DNA from: Bacillota bacterium
GTDB taxonomy: Bacteria; Bacillota; Clostridia; Lachnospirales; Lachnospiraceae
NCBI GenBank assembly: GCA_023435895.1
Contig: JAEZLH010000032.1
Location: 1-23,856 of the forward strand
DNA length: 23,856 nucleotides
Reading direction: 5' to 3'
The position numbers and the translations under genes are program-made. Below are positions 1-7,661 of the stretch, in pieces. The number at the start of each line of letters is the position of its first letter. The stretch's first letter is position 1. Under the pieces are notes generated by a model. It was not told where the DNA came from and searched no databases. It was given only the letters and a program-made list of their open reading frames with translations.

Positions 1-80
1 CAAAAGATGAGGCTCTTTTTCTATTCAGTTCGTTCACTTTTTAAATGAAAAGCAAAAAAAGTTAAAATCCAGTAATTATG

Positions 81-95
81 CGGTGCTCCGCACCG
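81..95. terminator. Small hairpin after the radical SAM gene
   Basis: CGGTGC (81-86) pairs with GCACCG (90-95) across a 3-base loop. It lies just beyond the stop of the minus-strand radical SAM gene. No clear T-run follows directly on the minus strand (a T-rich stretch comes about 20 bases later), so a termination role is only possible. Confidence 0.3.
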
Positions 96-123
96 TTAGA
101 AATAACTAGGTGAATAATCTAGG

Positions 124-1224
124 TTAAAAAATATCCTTTTTATTAAGTAATTCCTGAACTTTCTCTCTGCGTTCAAAAAGAACACATCCACCGGAATGCT
201 CTTCCATAAGAATATTTTCATTTTGTAATTTTTGAAAAAATTCAGATTGTAAGGCTTCTTTTAGGGATCTATCTTTTACGTTAATATCGGAATATGGCGA
301 AAACGGACAAGGTTCTGCACCTCCCTGGCTATTGATGTGAAAGAAACCTCTCCCGGCGGCAAGACAACCACCTGAGCTTTTTTCATCTCCCGGAAAGGAT
401 ATGAAGATAATATCTTCATAATTATTTCTCAGTGATTCCAATTGATTGTTGAGAAATTTTCTATCTTCCTCTTCCGGGGCTAGGGGAATACTCTCCTTGG
501 TTACCGGAACATATTCTATATAAAAGATTAATTTTACTCCGCTTTCACTCATGTGGCTGATAAACTCCTCTGAGGTAACTTCCCAGATATTCTCTTTTGT
601 AACTGTAATTGACACACCGAAAAGCAGCTTTTCTTTTTTCATACGCTCCAAAGCAAGCATGACTTGGTGATACACGCCAACTCCTCGTCTTCCATCCGTA
701 ATATCTTTGTGACCCTCCATACTAAAAACAGGAATCAAATTTCTATGTTTATCAAATAGCATCATAGAAGCATCATCCACCATTGTTCCGTTTGTGAAAA
801 CCGGAAATATTATATTTGGAATTTTTCCTGCTTCTACAATTACTTCTTTTCTTAACATTGGCTCTCCGCCTGCTAATAAGATAAAGCTAATGCCCAAATT
901 CTGTGCTTCCTCAAAAATTTTGCGCCATTCTTCTGCTGTTAATTGGTTATGTACACCTTTATCCTCACATTGATTGGAGCGTGCATAACAACCACTGCAA
1001 TGAAGATTACAGTTTGTAGTAATACTCGCAATCAAAAATGGAGGGATGTTTTCTCCTCTCTCCCTTCCTTTTCTTCTCAGACTAGCGGCTCTTTTACTTG
1101 CAATTGCATATTTTCCGATAAATATGCTTTCCTTCGGATCTTGAAAGGTTGCGCGGATTGCTCTCTTTACTATGGCTTCCACTCCATCCGTAAGATATTT
1201 TTCCAAATTAAAGTCATTCGACAC
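124..1224 (-). CDS. Radical SAM/SPASM-type protein
   Basis: This encodes a cytoplasmic radical SAM enzyme of about 366 residues. The cluster motif CNLHCSGC (CxxxCxxC) binds the 4Fe-4S cluster that cleaves S-adenosylmethionine. A GGEP motif follows about 45 residues later. The C-terminal part carries further cysteines (GGCLAAGRG, EPCPFSPYSD, SGGCVLF), which fits a short SPASM/twitch region holding an auxiliary cluster. I chose the GTG at 1222-1224, because a TCCTCC complement (1232-1237) gives a GGAGGA site 7 bases upstream. The longer reading from ATG 1273-1275 has no good ribosome site, and that codon lies inside a likely -10 box. The substrate is unknown. No small peptide precursor sits beside it, so a peptide-modifying role is not supported. 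It is divergent from the blaI-like gene, and the dyads between them might touch both. Confidence 0.85.
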   Translation of the reverse strand: MSNDFNLEKYLTDGVEAIVKRAIRATFQDPKESIFIGKYAIASKRAASLRRKGRERGENIPPFLIASITTNCNLHCSGCYARSNQCEDKGVHNQLTAEEWRKIFEEAQNLGISFILLAGGEPMLRKEVIVEAGKIPNIIFPVFTNGTMVDDASMMLFDKHRNLIPVFSMEGHKDITDGRRGVGVYHQVMLALERMKKEKLLFGVSITVTKENIWEVTSEEFISHMSESGVKLIFYIEYVPVTKESIPLAPEEEDRKFLNNQLESLRNNYEDIIFISFPGDEKSSGGCLAAGRGFFHINSQGGAEPCPFSPYSDINVKDRSLKEALQSEFFQKLQNENILMEEHSGGCVLFERREKVQELLNKKDIF

Positions 1225-1270
1225 AAATAAATCCTCCAAAATTTTGTGATGTATCCATCTACTTAGTATT

Positions 1271-1299
1271 ATCATACCGATATTGTTCTTTCATTACAA
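1271..1299 (-). promoter_or_regulatory. Promoter of the radical SAM gene
   Basis: On the minus strand TTGTAA (1294-1299) and TATGAT (1271-1276) are spaced by 17 bases, so transcription would begin near 1264. That is downstream of ATG 1275 and upstream of GTG 1224, which supports the shorter reading frame. Confidence 0.5.
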
Positions 1300-1315
1300 T
1301 CATTTTTGGAATATA

Positions 1316-1390
1316 AATGCAAATACTCCTTTTCGGAAATCATTTATCGATCTATAGCCAAGTATTACTTCAAGAGTATACAGTAGCAAT
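1316..1390 (-). repeat. Diverged half copy of the fold-back element
   Basis: Positions 1316-1349 match the reverse complement of 23583-23616 at 33 of 34 bases. Weaker similarity continues to about 1390 (GCCAAGT, then ACAGTAGCAA against ACAGTAACAA in the other copy). Only one arm is clearly recognisable, so it looks like a decayed or internally deleted remnant of the 193-bp element at 23548-23740. It lies just upstream of the radical SAM promoter. Confidence 0.6.
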
Positions 1391-1427
1391 TTGTCACAAA
1401 ATGTTGTAAAAACACATTCACTAAAGA

Positions 1428-1456
1428 TTGACATTTAAGTCTATAAGTAATAGACT
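1428..1456 (+). promoter_or_regulatory. Promoter of the blaI-blaR1-like operon
   Basis: TTGACA (1428-1433) is followed after 17 bases by TAGACT (1451-1456). The -35 box is perfect and the -10 box is weak. A TATAAT occurs at 1490-1495 but has no good -35 box. The leader to the first gene would be about 230 bases. Apart from the operator dyads and the repeat remnant I see no gene in 1300-1689. Confidence 0.45.
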
Positions 1457-1481
1457 ATTAGTAGGTCTATCACTTATAGAC
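1439..1481. promoter_or_regulatory. Twin dyad operators, BlaI/MecI type
   Basis: Two copies of GTCTAT-N5-ATAGAC lie at 1439-1455 and 1465-1481, 26 bases apart start to start. Read on the opposite strand the second is GTCTATAAGTGATAGAC, differing from the first (GTCTATAAGTAATAGAC) at one base. The first overlaps the likely -10 box, the second the start region. BlaI and MecI repressors are known to bind paired dyads at their own promoters, so autoregulation is a direct inference. Confidence 0.65.
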
Positions 1482-1689
1482 TTATAAGATATAATTTCTT
1501 TCTATATTTATAACGATTCAATGTATTAAGAATACAACTTATTAGAAATGACTCCTTCCACTACATTAGCATGACCAATCTTGAATTAATTCGCATTGAA
1601 GATATTGTATTACCAGCTTTCAGTGTAAAAAGTATTATTTATGTTTTGCATTTGTATTAATATTTTGCAATTACGGAAAGGAAAGTATT

Positions 1690-2052
1690 ATGAAAGATTA
1701 TAAGCTATCACAAAGTGAAACAAGATTTGCCAACTTGATTTGGCAAAACGAACCGATTGGTTCGGGAGAATTAGTAAAGTTATGCGAAAAGGAACTGAAT
1801 TGGAAGAAATCCACCACCTATACCGTGTTAAAAATCCTATGTGAGAAGGGAATTTTTCAAAATCAAAACGCTGTTGTCACTTCAATTATGAAGAAAAATG
1901 AACTTCATGCTATACAAAGCAGAGGCTTTGTGGAAGATACCTTTGGAGGATCACTTCCAAAATTTTTAACTGCCTTTATGGGTGGAAAGAAACTGAACGA
2001 ACAACAAGCGAAGGAATTGAAAAAATTAATCGATGAGCATATGGAGGAATGA
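1690..2052 (+). CDS. BlaI/MecI/CopY-family repressor
   Basis: A 120-residue DNA-binding repressor, the usual length for the family. The N-terminal two thirds form a winged helix (roughly residues 5-75) with the recognition-helix signature WKKSTTYTVLKILCEKG. The C-terminal helices carry the family's SLPKFLTAFMGGKKL stretch, where BlaR1-type proteases cut to relieve repression. An AAAGGA site lies 8-11 bases before the ATG. Its stop overlaps the next gene, a BlaR1-type protease, so the two form the classical sensor-repressor pair. No beta-lactamase gene is in the window. The targets are therefore unknown, apart from its likely own promoter with twin dyads. Confidence 0.92.
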   Translation: MKDYKLSQSETRFANLIWQNEPIGSGELVKLCEKELNWKKSTTYTVLKILCEKGIFQNQNAVVTSIMKKNELHAIQSRGFVEDTFGGSLPKFLTAFMGGKKLNEQQAKELKKLIDEHMEE

Positions 2053-2054
2053 AT

Positions 2055-3662
2055 ATGAATAATTTATTTTTAACTGTTTTAAATATGAGTTTGACCTCGA
2101 GCTATGTAATTCTGATTATTCTGTTAATCCGTCTGCCCTTACGAAGATCACCTAAAATAATCTCGTATTCCCTATGGAGTGTAGCAGCCTTTCGATTAAT
2201 TTGTCCCATCTCCTTTGAAAGTGTACTGAGTCTGCTTCCAATTCATACCAATACAATTCCCAACGATATCATGCATCAAAGTACTCCTAAGATCAATAGC
2301 GGTGTCTCAGTTATTGACCATTATGTCAATCAAAACTTGCCCTCTCCACTTGGGGCAACCACCACAAACCCTGTGATAAATTACGTCCAAATCGGTTCCA
2401 TCCTTTGGATCTTAGGAATAATTACTCTGCTTGCCTACAGCATGATAAGCATTATTATTCTTAAACAGTCCTTAAAACATTCTATCCCGCTTGGGGAAAA
2501 TATCTATGAAGCCACTAATTTGAAAACACCCTTTGTTCTTGGCTTGTTCCGTCCAAAAATCTATCTACCTGAAGGATTAAATGAGAGTGAAAGAAGATTT
2601 ATCATACTTCATGAAAAAACTCATATTCGCAGATTTGATCCTATCTTAAAACAGCTTGCATTTTTTATTCTAGCAATCCATTGGTTTAATCCAATCGTAT
2701 GGCTTGCTTTCCTGGTTATGAGTTCCGATATGGAGCTTTCCTGCGATGAACGAGTTATTAAAGAAATGGGCGGGGATGTAAAAAAAGGTTATTCCCTTTC
2801 ACTCCTATCACTCGCAGCCGAACGGCGCATTTTAAGCGGAACCCCCCTTGCTTTTGGAGAAGGTAATGTAAAGCATAGAATAAAAAATATCCTTCGCTAT
2901 AAGAAAAGCACCTTCGGTATTACCTTTGTAGTCGTGATTATTGTTTTCGCTATTGGTGTTGGATTGTTGACAAACCCAAAGAAAACACCCTCACAAAGTA
3001 CTGTTACAAATAACAAACCAACCGTGACAGAACAACCTGGTAATACCATCACTCCAGATAACCTATCGCTTACCCCAGCACTTTCTGTCACACCAACCTC
3101 CGCTCCTACTCAAACACTCTCTCCTTCACCTACCATTAAAATCCTTCCATCAAAATTAAAACCCTCCCCTGCACAATGGACTTTTAATCAGGATGTGGGT
3201 GCGGATATGGTTCAACTTGATTATGCTTCAATTGATAGAGTTATCTTTCACGGGTATTTTGGTTTATTTGTATATGATCTAAAAGCCAAAAAAATTATAC
3301 GAACTTTAAATCTCAAGCCCCTTAACTGCCAATGGACACAGGGGGATTATACTTGTGTGGTCGAAGTAAGTGCCGATGGAGATACCGTACAACTTCATAA
3401 TGTGTCCTCCAAAACCATGTATCTCTATAAAGTTTCGAATCATTCTTTGGTGGAGACGAACTACCTCCCTATGAAGAACCCTGTCCCGGAGTATTATAAA
3501 ACGATGGATATCGTGCCAGCGGCTAAACATCTTGCTAGCTATAGCGAACGTGCTTTTAAGTTATCTAATACTGAATTTGGTTATTTGTATACCAAAAAAT
3601 GGACTGTAGGTACGATAATCTATGTGCAAGGTAAAAAGGAATTTCCGATATTCAAGAAATAA
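2055..3662 (+). CDS. BlaR1-type M56 membrane protease/sensor
   Basis: A membrane-bound zinc protease that would sense an outside signal and inactivate the BlaI-type repressor encoded just upstream. Several N-terminal membrane segments surround the M56 protease region with HEKTH (about residue 187) and a downstream DMELSCDE stretch giving the third metal ligand. A further membrane segment (about 287-307) is followed by a Thr/Ser/Pro-rich linker (about 310-370) and an outside domain of about 165 residues. That domain lacks the penicillin-binding signature STxK seen in true BlaR1, so the signal is probably not a beta-lactam bound in the classical way. ATG 2055 has GGAGG (2043-2047) 7 bases upstream. 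ATG 2049 (overlapping the repressor stop) is possible but too close to that site. Confidence 0.88.
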   Translation: MNNLFLTVLNMSLTSSYVILIILLIRLPLRRSPKIISYSLWSVAAFRLICPISFESVLSLLPIHTNTIPNDIMHQSTPKINSGVSVIDHYVNQNLPSPLGATTTNPVINYVQIGSILWILGIITLLAYSMISIIILKQSLKHSIPLGENIYEATNLKTPFVLGLFRPKIYLPEGLNESERRFIILHEKTHIRRFDPILKQLAFFILAIHWFNPIVWLAFLVMSSDMELSCDERVIKEMGGDVKKGYSLSLLSLAAERRILSGTPLAFGEGNVKHRIKNILRYKKSTFGITFVVVIIVFAIGVGLLTNPKKTPSQSTVTNNKPTVTEQPGNTITPDNLSLTPALSVTPTSAPTQTLSPSPTIKILPSKLKPSPAQWTFNQDVGADMVQLDYASIDRVIFHGYFGLFVYDLKAKKIIRTLNLKPLNCQWTQGDYTCVVEVSADGDTVQLHNVSSKTMYLYKVSNHSLVETNYLPMKNPVPEYYKTMDIVPAAKHLASYSERAFKLSNTEFGYLYTKKWTVGTIIYVQGKKEFPIFKK

Positions 3663-3704
3663 TTATTTGAAATTTTTATATGAAAAATAGTTGTTAATTT
3701 TCTC

Positions 3705-3772
3705 TTTTATTTTTTGTTATTTTTAGTTTTATTTTTACTTTTATTTTTTGTATTTTTTAGTTTTATTTTTGC
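3705..3772. repeat. T-rich 34-bp tandem repeat
   Basis: Two adjacent 34-bp units (3705-3738 and 3739-3772) agree at 31 of 34 positions. Degenerate T-rich units continue to about 3830, with the plus strand almost free of C and G. It fills much of the 440-bp gap after the blaR1-like gene. No gene is seen there. Confidence 0.6.
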
Positions 3773-3943
3773 TATTATTTTTTGTGTTTACTTTTTGTTT
3801 TATTTATTGTTTTATTATTTGTTTTATTTTCTCAATTAATTATTAGCTAATTATTAACCGCTAATATATCATTTACAGAAATCATCATTTTATGTTCTTG
3901 CTCTATCAACAATACAGTAATCAAAATAGTATCTGTGATATAA

Positions 3944-4008
3944 AACAAGGTCATTTTTCATCATTACTGGCTTTATATTTTAGCCTTTTTGATAAAAATG
4001 ACCTTGTT
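3944..4008. terminator. Long hairpin between convergent genes
   Basis: AACAAGGTCATTTTT (3944-3958) pairs perfectly with AAAAATGACCTTGTT (3994-4008), a 15-bp stem over 35 bases. The loop holds a smaller GGCT/AGCC stem. It lies between the convergent blaR1-like and ABC permease genes and may serve as a two-way terminator. On both sides the T-runs are only short. Confidence 0.5.
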
Positions 4009-4102
4009 ATGATTATTTTAACTCTATTCCTTAAGAAATATCATTAACCAATCACTACTTACTTAACCATAACTTCCATTCTTTAAGGATAGATTACTAT
4101 TA

Positions 4103-5716
4103 TTATGCTCCTTCTACCATATCTCGACGACAATATCCGAAATATCCAAGTACCATCAAAGCAATAGAAAGTATAGAAATTATTACAAATACCACTCCAT
4201 CAAACTGATCTACTGGCATACTTGGAATCCAGCTTTGAACTGCTGTTTTTGAGAACCAATCAGGTAAATCCAATAATCCTCCAAAGTAATTTATAATAAA
4301 AGAATATCCCAGATATACATATACCAACTTTCCCATTCTTGGTGCCCAACCAAGCGCCAAGCTTGAAAGTCCTATATAAAACAAAACAGCTGGAAGGAAG
4401 TTATAGCCGGATGCAAAAAAGTCCCCAATGTTCATCACAGAACTATCTCCCATAACGGATAAAGCGGTTCCTCCAAGACCGATTGCGGCTAAGAATGTTC
4501 CGATTACTCCCGAAATAACCGCTAAAATGATCGAGGTCAAATAAAGCTGGCTGCGGGTAACCTTTGTAGAATAAAGCTGACTTAAGTGCAAGCGTGATTC
4601 TTCTGCAAAAAGTCTATTTACAACAGCGATTGGAAGTATTCCTACCAAACAAATCATAACCATCATTATTGTTGCAGTAAATGATTCTTCAATGGACACT
4701 CCTGTTAATGTAAACATTTGCTTCATCATTTCATTGCTGTTAATAAAATTCTGCATATTCCCATAGATGGAACCATAAGCAGCTCCCATAATTAGAAAAG
4801 TAATTAACCAGCTAACCATGACACCCATATTCAACTTAATAAATAGACCTGGTACAGAGAGCAATGAATTCTTCGCGGTAGCACGCCCTTCTCGTTCCGG
4901 TATATAACCGGCTCCCATATCACGTCCACCTTCTAACACGAAAGCAAGTACGGAAAAGATGAGGCAAAAAAGGATGATATAAATAACAGGCGCCCAATTA
5001 TTCTCTGTAAAAGGATAGGTCAGATAAGTCCAACCCATGGGATTGATCATTGAGAAATCCACATTGGATACATCGGTTCCTGCTCGAAGTATATAGAGTA
5101 ATCCGATAATACCAAGAGAGGCTCCGGTTGCTCCAGAGGAAGTTGGCATAATCTGTGCCATAACTAAGGCAATTACTCCTCCAAAAATTCCGGCTAAGGC
5201 AGTGGTTACTCCAAATAAAATTGAGCCGCTCACTGTGATACTATCCACCTGAAAACTGACCATTAAAGCGATGGTTGTGATTCCTAGAACGAGATTTATT
5301 CCGATTACTTCCATCAATACCGCTAAGGAATTCGCCTGACGACCAACCTGATAAGAACGTACTAATTCCGTTAATCCCAATTCTTCTTCCTTACGGGTAT
5401 GGCCTACAACATGTAAAACTGTCATAATCATTGCGAACAGCCCACAAAACAGCAACATCTCCTGAGCATACATAGCACCTATTGTATAGTTCTCTGCGGA
5501 GTGTATCGGAGTAGGTCCCACCATGGAGATCATCGCAGGATTTTTCATGGTCTCAAACATACCAATCAAGCCCTGACCCTTGCTAATCTCTTCAAATGCG
5601 GGCACAAATCCACCGAAAAATAATCCGAGACCGATTACCCAAGTTATTATTTTTTTCCAATCACGTTTTAGGTATTGTAATAATAACGAATCCCAACGTG
5701 CAAATTTTTCTTTCAT
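4103..5716 (-). CDS. ABC exporter permease (TnrB3-like)
   Basis: A 537-residue integral membrane protein with about twelve hydrophobic segments, apparently two related halves of six. It resembles the permeases of ABC exporters linked to polyketide antibiotic export or resistance (COG3559). The N-terminus is short and cytoplasmic, and the first membrane segment begins near residue 24 (TWVIGLGLFFGGFVPAF). It starts 23 bases after the stop of the ATPase gene, with a GGAGG site, so the two subunits form one transporter. The substrate cannot be read from the sequence. The divergent TetR gene suggests induction by a toxic small molecule. Confidence 0.85.
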   Translation of the reverse strand: MKEKFARWDSLLLQYLKRDWKKIITWVIGLGLFFGGFVPAFEEISKGQGLIGMFETMKNPAMISMVGPTPIHSAENYTIGAMYAQEMLLFCGLFAMIMTVLHVVGHTRKEEELGLTELVRSYQVGRQANSLAVLMEVIGINLVLGITTIALMVSFQVDSITVSGSILFGVTTALAGIFGGVIALVMAQIMPTSSGATGASLGIIGLLYILRAGTDVSNVDFSMINPMGWTYLTYPFTENNWAPVIYIILFCLIFSVLAFVLEGGRDMGAGYIPEREGRATAKNSLLSVPGLFIKLNMGVMVSWLITFLIMGAAYGSIYGNMQNFINSNEMMKQMFTLTGVSIEESFTATIMMVMICLVGILPIAVVNRLFAEESRLHLSQLYSTKVTRSQLYLTSIILAVISGVIGTFLAAIGLGGTALSVMGDSSVMNIGDFFASGYNFLPAVLFYIGLSSLALGWAPRMGKLVYVYLGYSFIINYFGGLLDLPDWFSKTAVQSWIPSMPVDQFDGVVFVIISILSIALMVLGYFGYCRRDMVEGA

Positions 5717-5739
5717 ATTATTTTCCTCCGTTCCAACAC

Positions 5740-6621
5740 TTAGTCTTCATAATGACGCATGAATAAGTCTTCTAACGTAGGCGGCACTGCTTCAAACTTC
5801 TTAACCCTTAATTTGGCGGCCTGGGTTAAAATATCGTTAATGTATGCGTTATCCGCTGAAAAAGTTGCCTGATTACCTTTTTTAGTAAAATCATGAACTC
5901 CATTTACACTCGACATGATTGATACATCACCCTCTGTTACCAGAGTAACCGTTGAACGAGTTAGGTGACGCAGTTCATCCAAGGTACCGGTTTCTACTAC
6001 TTTCCCCTGTCGAATAATAATGACTTTATCCGCCAAACGTTCCACTTCACTTAAAATATGGGAGGATAACAAAATCGCCTTCCCTGCTTTCTTTATTTTT
6101 TCAACTTCTTCTTGGAAAACTGCTTCCATTAATGGGTCAAGACCGGAGGTGGGCTCATCAAATATATACAAATCCGAATCAACGGATAAAGCAGCAATCA
6201 AACCTACTTTTTGACGGTTTCCTTTTGAGTACCCCTTCGCCTTTTTCTTCGGGTCAAGTTCAAAGCGTTTAATTAAGTAATCACGCTTTTTTATGTCTCC
6301 TCCTCCATGTAAACGTATAAATAAATCAATTATTTCTCCACCGGTTAAGCTACCCCATAGAGCTACATCTCCAGGAACGTAGGATATTCTCTTATGTATC
6401 TCAAAGCTATCCTTCCATACATCCTGACCAAAGATTTTTGCCTCTCCACCATCTCGGTTAATAATTCCCAGTAAAGTACGAATTGTAGTGGATTTTCCGG
6501 CACCATTTGGTCCAATAAATCCCACTACCTCACCGGAATTGACGGTGAAGGTCACATCATGCAATGCTTTAAACTTTCCGAATTTTTTTTGTAAATTTTG
6601 TACTTTTACGATTTCTGCCAT
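5740..6621 (-). CDS. ABC exporter ATP-binding protein
   Basis: A 293-residue ATPase that powers the permease encoded next. Walker A is GPNGAGKST (about residues 37-45), the signature region reads YSKGNRQKVGLIAAL instead of the usual LSGGQ (common in the drug-export CcmA group), and Walker B with the catalytic glutamate is LYIFDEPTSGLDP. The last 80 residues form the extra C-terminal domain common in exporters of this type. An AGGAG site lies about 10 bases before the ATG. A promoter and a likely TetR operator lie upstream. Confidence 0.92.
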   Translation of the reverse strand: MAEIVKVQNLQKKFGKFKALHDVTFTVNSGEVVGFIGPNGAGKSTTIRTLLGIINRDGGEAKIFGQDVWKDSFEIHKRISYVPGDVALWGSLTGGEIIDLFIRLHGGGDIKKRDYLIKRFELDPKKKAKGYSKGNRQKVGLIAALSVDSDLYIFDEPTSGLDPLMEAVFQEEVEKIKKAGKAILLSSHILSEVERLADKVIIIRQGKVVETGTLDELRHLTRSTVTLVTEGDVSIMSSVNGVHDFTKKGNQATFSADNAYINDILTQAAKLRVKKFEAVPPTLEDLFMRHYED

Positions 6622-6656
6622 AACACTAAACTCCTTCTTAAAATAGTTTGAAATAG

Positions 6657-6685
6657 TTTATAACGTGCTTTCCAGTTTAAGTCAA
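6657..6685 (-). promoter_or_regulatory. Promoter of the ABC exporter operon
   Basis: On the minus strand TTGACT (6680-6685) and TATAAA (6657-6662) are separated by 17 bases, about 35 bases before the ATG of the ATPase gene. Confidence 0.6.
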
Positions 6686-6705
6686 AGTTTATTCCTTGAA
6701 CACAT

Positions 6706-6735
6706 TATGAATTTATATATACATTTTAATTCATA
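6706..6735. promoter_or_regulatory. TetR operator candidate, exporter side
   Basis: TATGAATT (6706-6713) and AATTCATA (6728-6735) form a dyad with a 14-base spacer. The design TATGAAYT-N14-ARTTCATA is the same as at 6889-6918 on the regulator side. It lies about 20 bases upstream of the exporter -35 box. Confidence 0.55.
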
Positions 6736-6845
6736 TTTATTGTGTTATATACTCTGTTTTAAACCAAAGTTCATTTATGCATTCATTCTATACCACATTC
6801 AAAAAATAGTCAAGATAATTCCATTGATTTTATACTATAATCCTC

Positions 6846-6874
6846 TTGTCAATCCATAACTATTAATATATAAT
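6846..6874 (+). promoter_or_regulatory. Promoter of the tetR-type gene
   Basis: TTGTCA (6846-6851) and a perfect TATAAT (6869-6874) are spaced by 17 bases. Transcription would start near 6881, just ahead of the dyad at 6889-6918. The rest of the 327-base divergent gap (6622-6948) is AT-rich and I see no gene in it. Confidence 0.65.
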
Positions 6875-6888
6875 AAAAATTAGAAACT

Positions 6889-6918
6889 TATGAACTGTAA
6901 TAATATTATAAGTTCATA
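6889..6918. promoter_or_regulatory. TetR operator candidate, regulator side
   Basis: TATGAACT (6889-6896) and AGTTCATA (6911-6918) form an 8-bp-arm dyad with a 14-base spacer. The site lies just downstream of the predicted transcription start, where a bound repressor would block elongation. The twin site at 6706-6735 has the same arms and spacing. Confidence 0.6.
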
Positions 6919-6948
6919 TAATACAATAAGAAAGCGGGATAAATATCA

Positions 6949-7545
6949 ATGAACGGCTATGAAAAGCGGACACTAGAAAAAAAGAATCAGGTATTAAAAG
7001 CGACTTTTTCTCTGATCAATAGCGATACCGGTGTAGAGAATGTAACGATCGATGATATAGCCGAATACGCTAAAGTTGGTAAAACTTCAATATTTAAATA
7101 TTTTGGTACAAAAGATAATCTAATCCATGACGTATACTATAGTTTTTTATATGATATGGCAAACTCCGCAAGGGAGGTTATGAGCAGAAACATGTCATTT
7201 GAAGAAACAATGACTTTACTGACACAAAATAAAATCAATCTTATGAAAAGTATTCATAAACGTTTCTATTTGGATTTAATGGAATATGTAACAGAGAAAA
7301 ATGACAGTGGAATATCACGAATGATGGAACAATATATTAAAGAAAGCATTGGTATCATGTTGGATTTGTTCCATCGAGGTCGAAAAGAAGGAAAAGTCGA
7401 TTTAAAATATTCAGATGAATTCTTATTGTTATATTTTGAAACTATTGTGGAAGGTATGTCAAATCCTAAAATCTATGAAAAAATGTTGCCTTATACTCAA
7501 GAATGGACAGAAATGATAATAAAAGGAATTGCACCATCAAAGTAG
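6949..7545 (+). CDS. TetR-family regulator
   Basis: A 198-residue one-domain-plus-ligand-domain regulator, the usual family length. The N-terminal helix-turn-helix spans about residues 10-55 and reads VTIDDIAEYAKVGKTSIFKYF, followed by the typical TKDNLIHDVYY. The C-terminal half is helical and would bind an inducer. Only a weak ribosome site (AAGCGGGA) precedes the ATG. It is divergent from the ABC exporter genes, and two identical-design dyads lie between them, so it most likely represses the exporter and itself. Confidence 0.9.
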   Translation: MNGYEKRTLEKKNQVLKATFSLINSDTGVENVTIDDIAEYAKVGKTSIFKYFGTKDNLIHDVYYSFLYDMANSAREVMSRNMSFEETMTLLTQNKINLMKSIHKRFYLDLMEYVTEKNDSGISRMMEQYIKESIGIMLDLFHRGRKEGKVDLKYSDEFLLLYFETIVEGMSNPKIYEKMLPYTQEWTEMIIKGIAPSK

Positions 7546-7596
7546 ATTAACGAATTAATCTTCCTCCTCTCGTGGGAGTATCCCAACTATATTTTT

Positions 7597-7630
7597 ATGG
7601 CAGAGCTCTCTTTTCCAGAATCTCTGCCAT
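7597..7630. terminator. Hairpin between convergent genes
   Basis: ATGGCAGAG (7597-7605) pairs with CTCTGCCAT (7622-7630) over a 16-base loop, between the tetR-type gene and the convergent membrane-protein gene. There is no strong T-run, so termination efficiency is uncertain. Confidence 0.5.
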
Positions 7631-7661
7631 AATTATTAAGTAGTAAATGCATCTTCTTTTA

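Noticed and set aside
943..1230. 95-residue plus-strand frame opposite the radical SAM gene
   Set aside because: It is antisense to the well-supported cluster motif region and has no ribosome site.
2055..3662. True beta-lactam sensor BlaR1
   Set aside because: The penicillin-binding serine motif is missing from the outside domain and no beta-lactamase gene is near.
6665..6859. 64-residue frame in the tetR-exporter gap
   Set aside because: It is hydrophobic by AT-richness only, runs through the operator and promoter sites and has no ribosome site.
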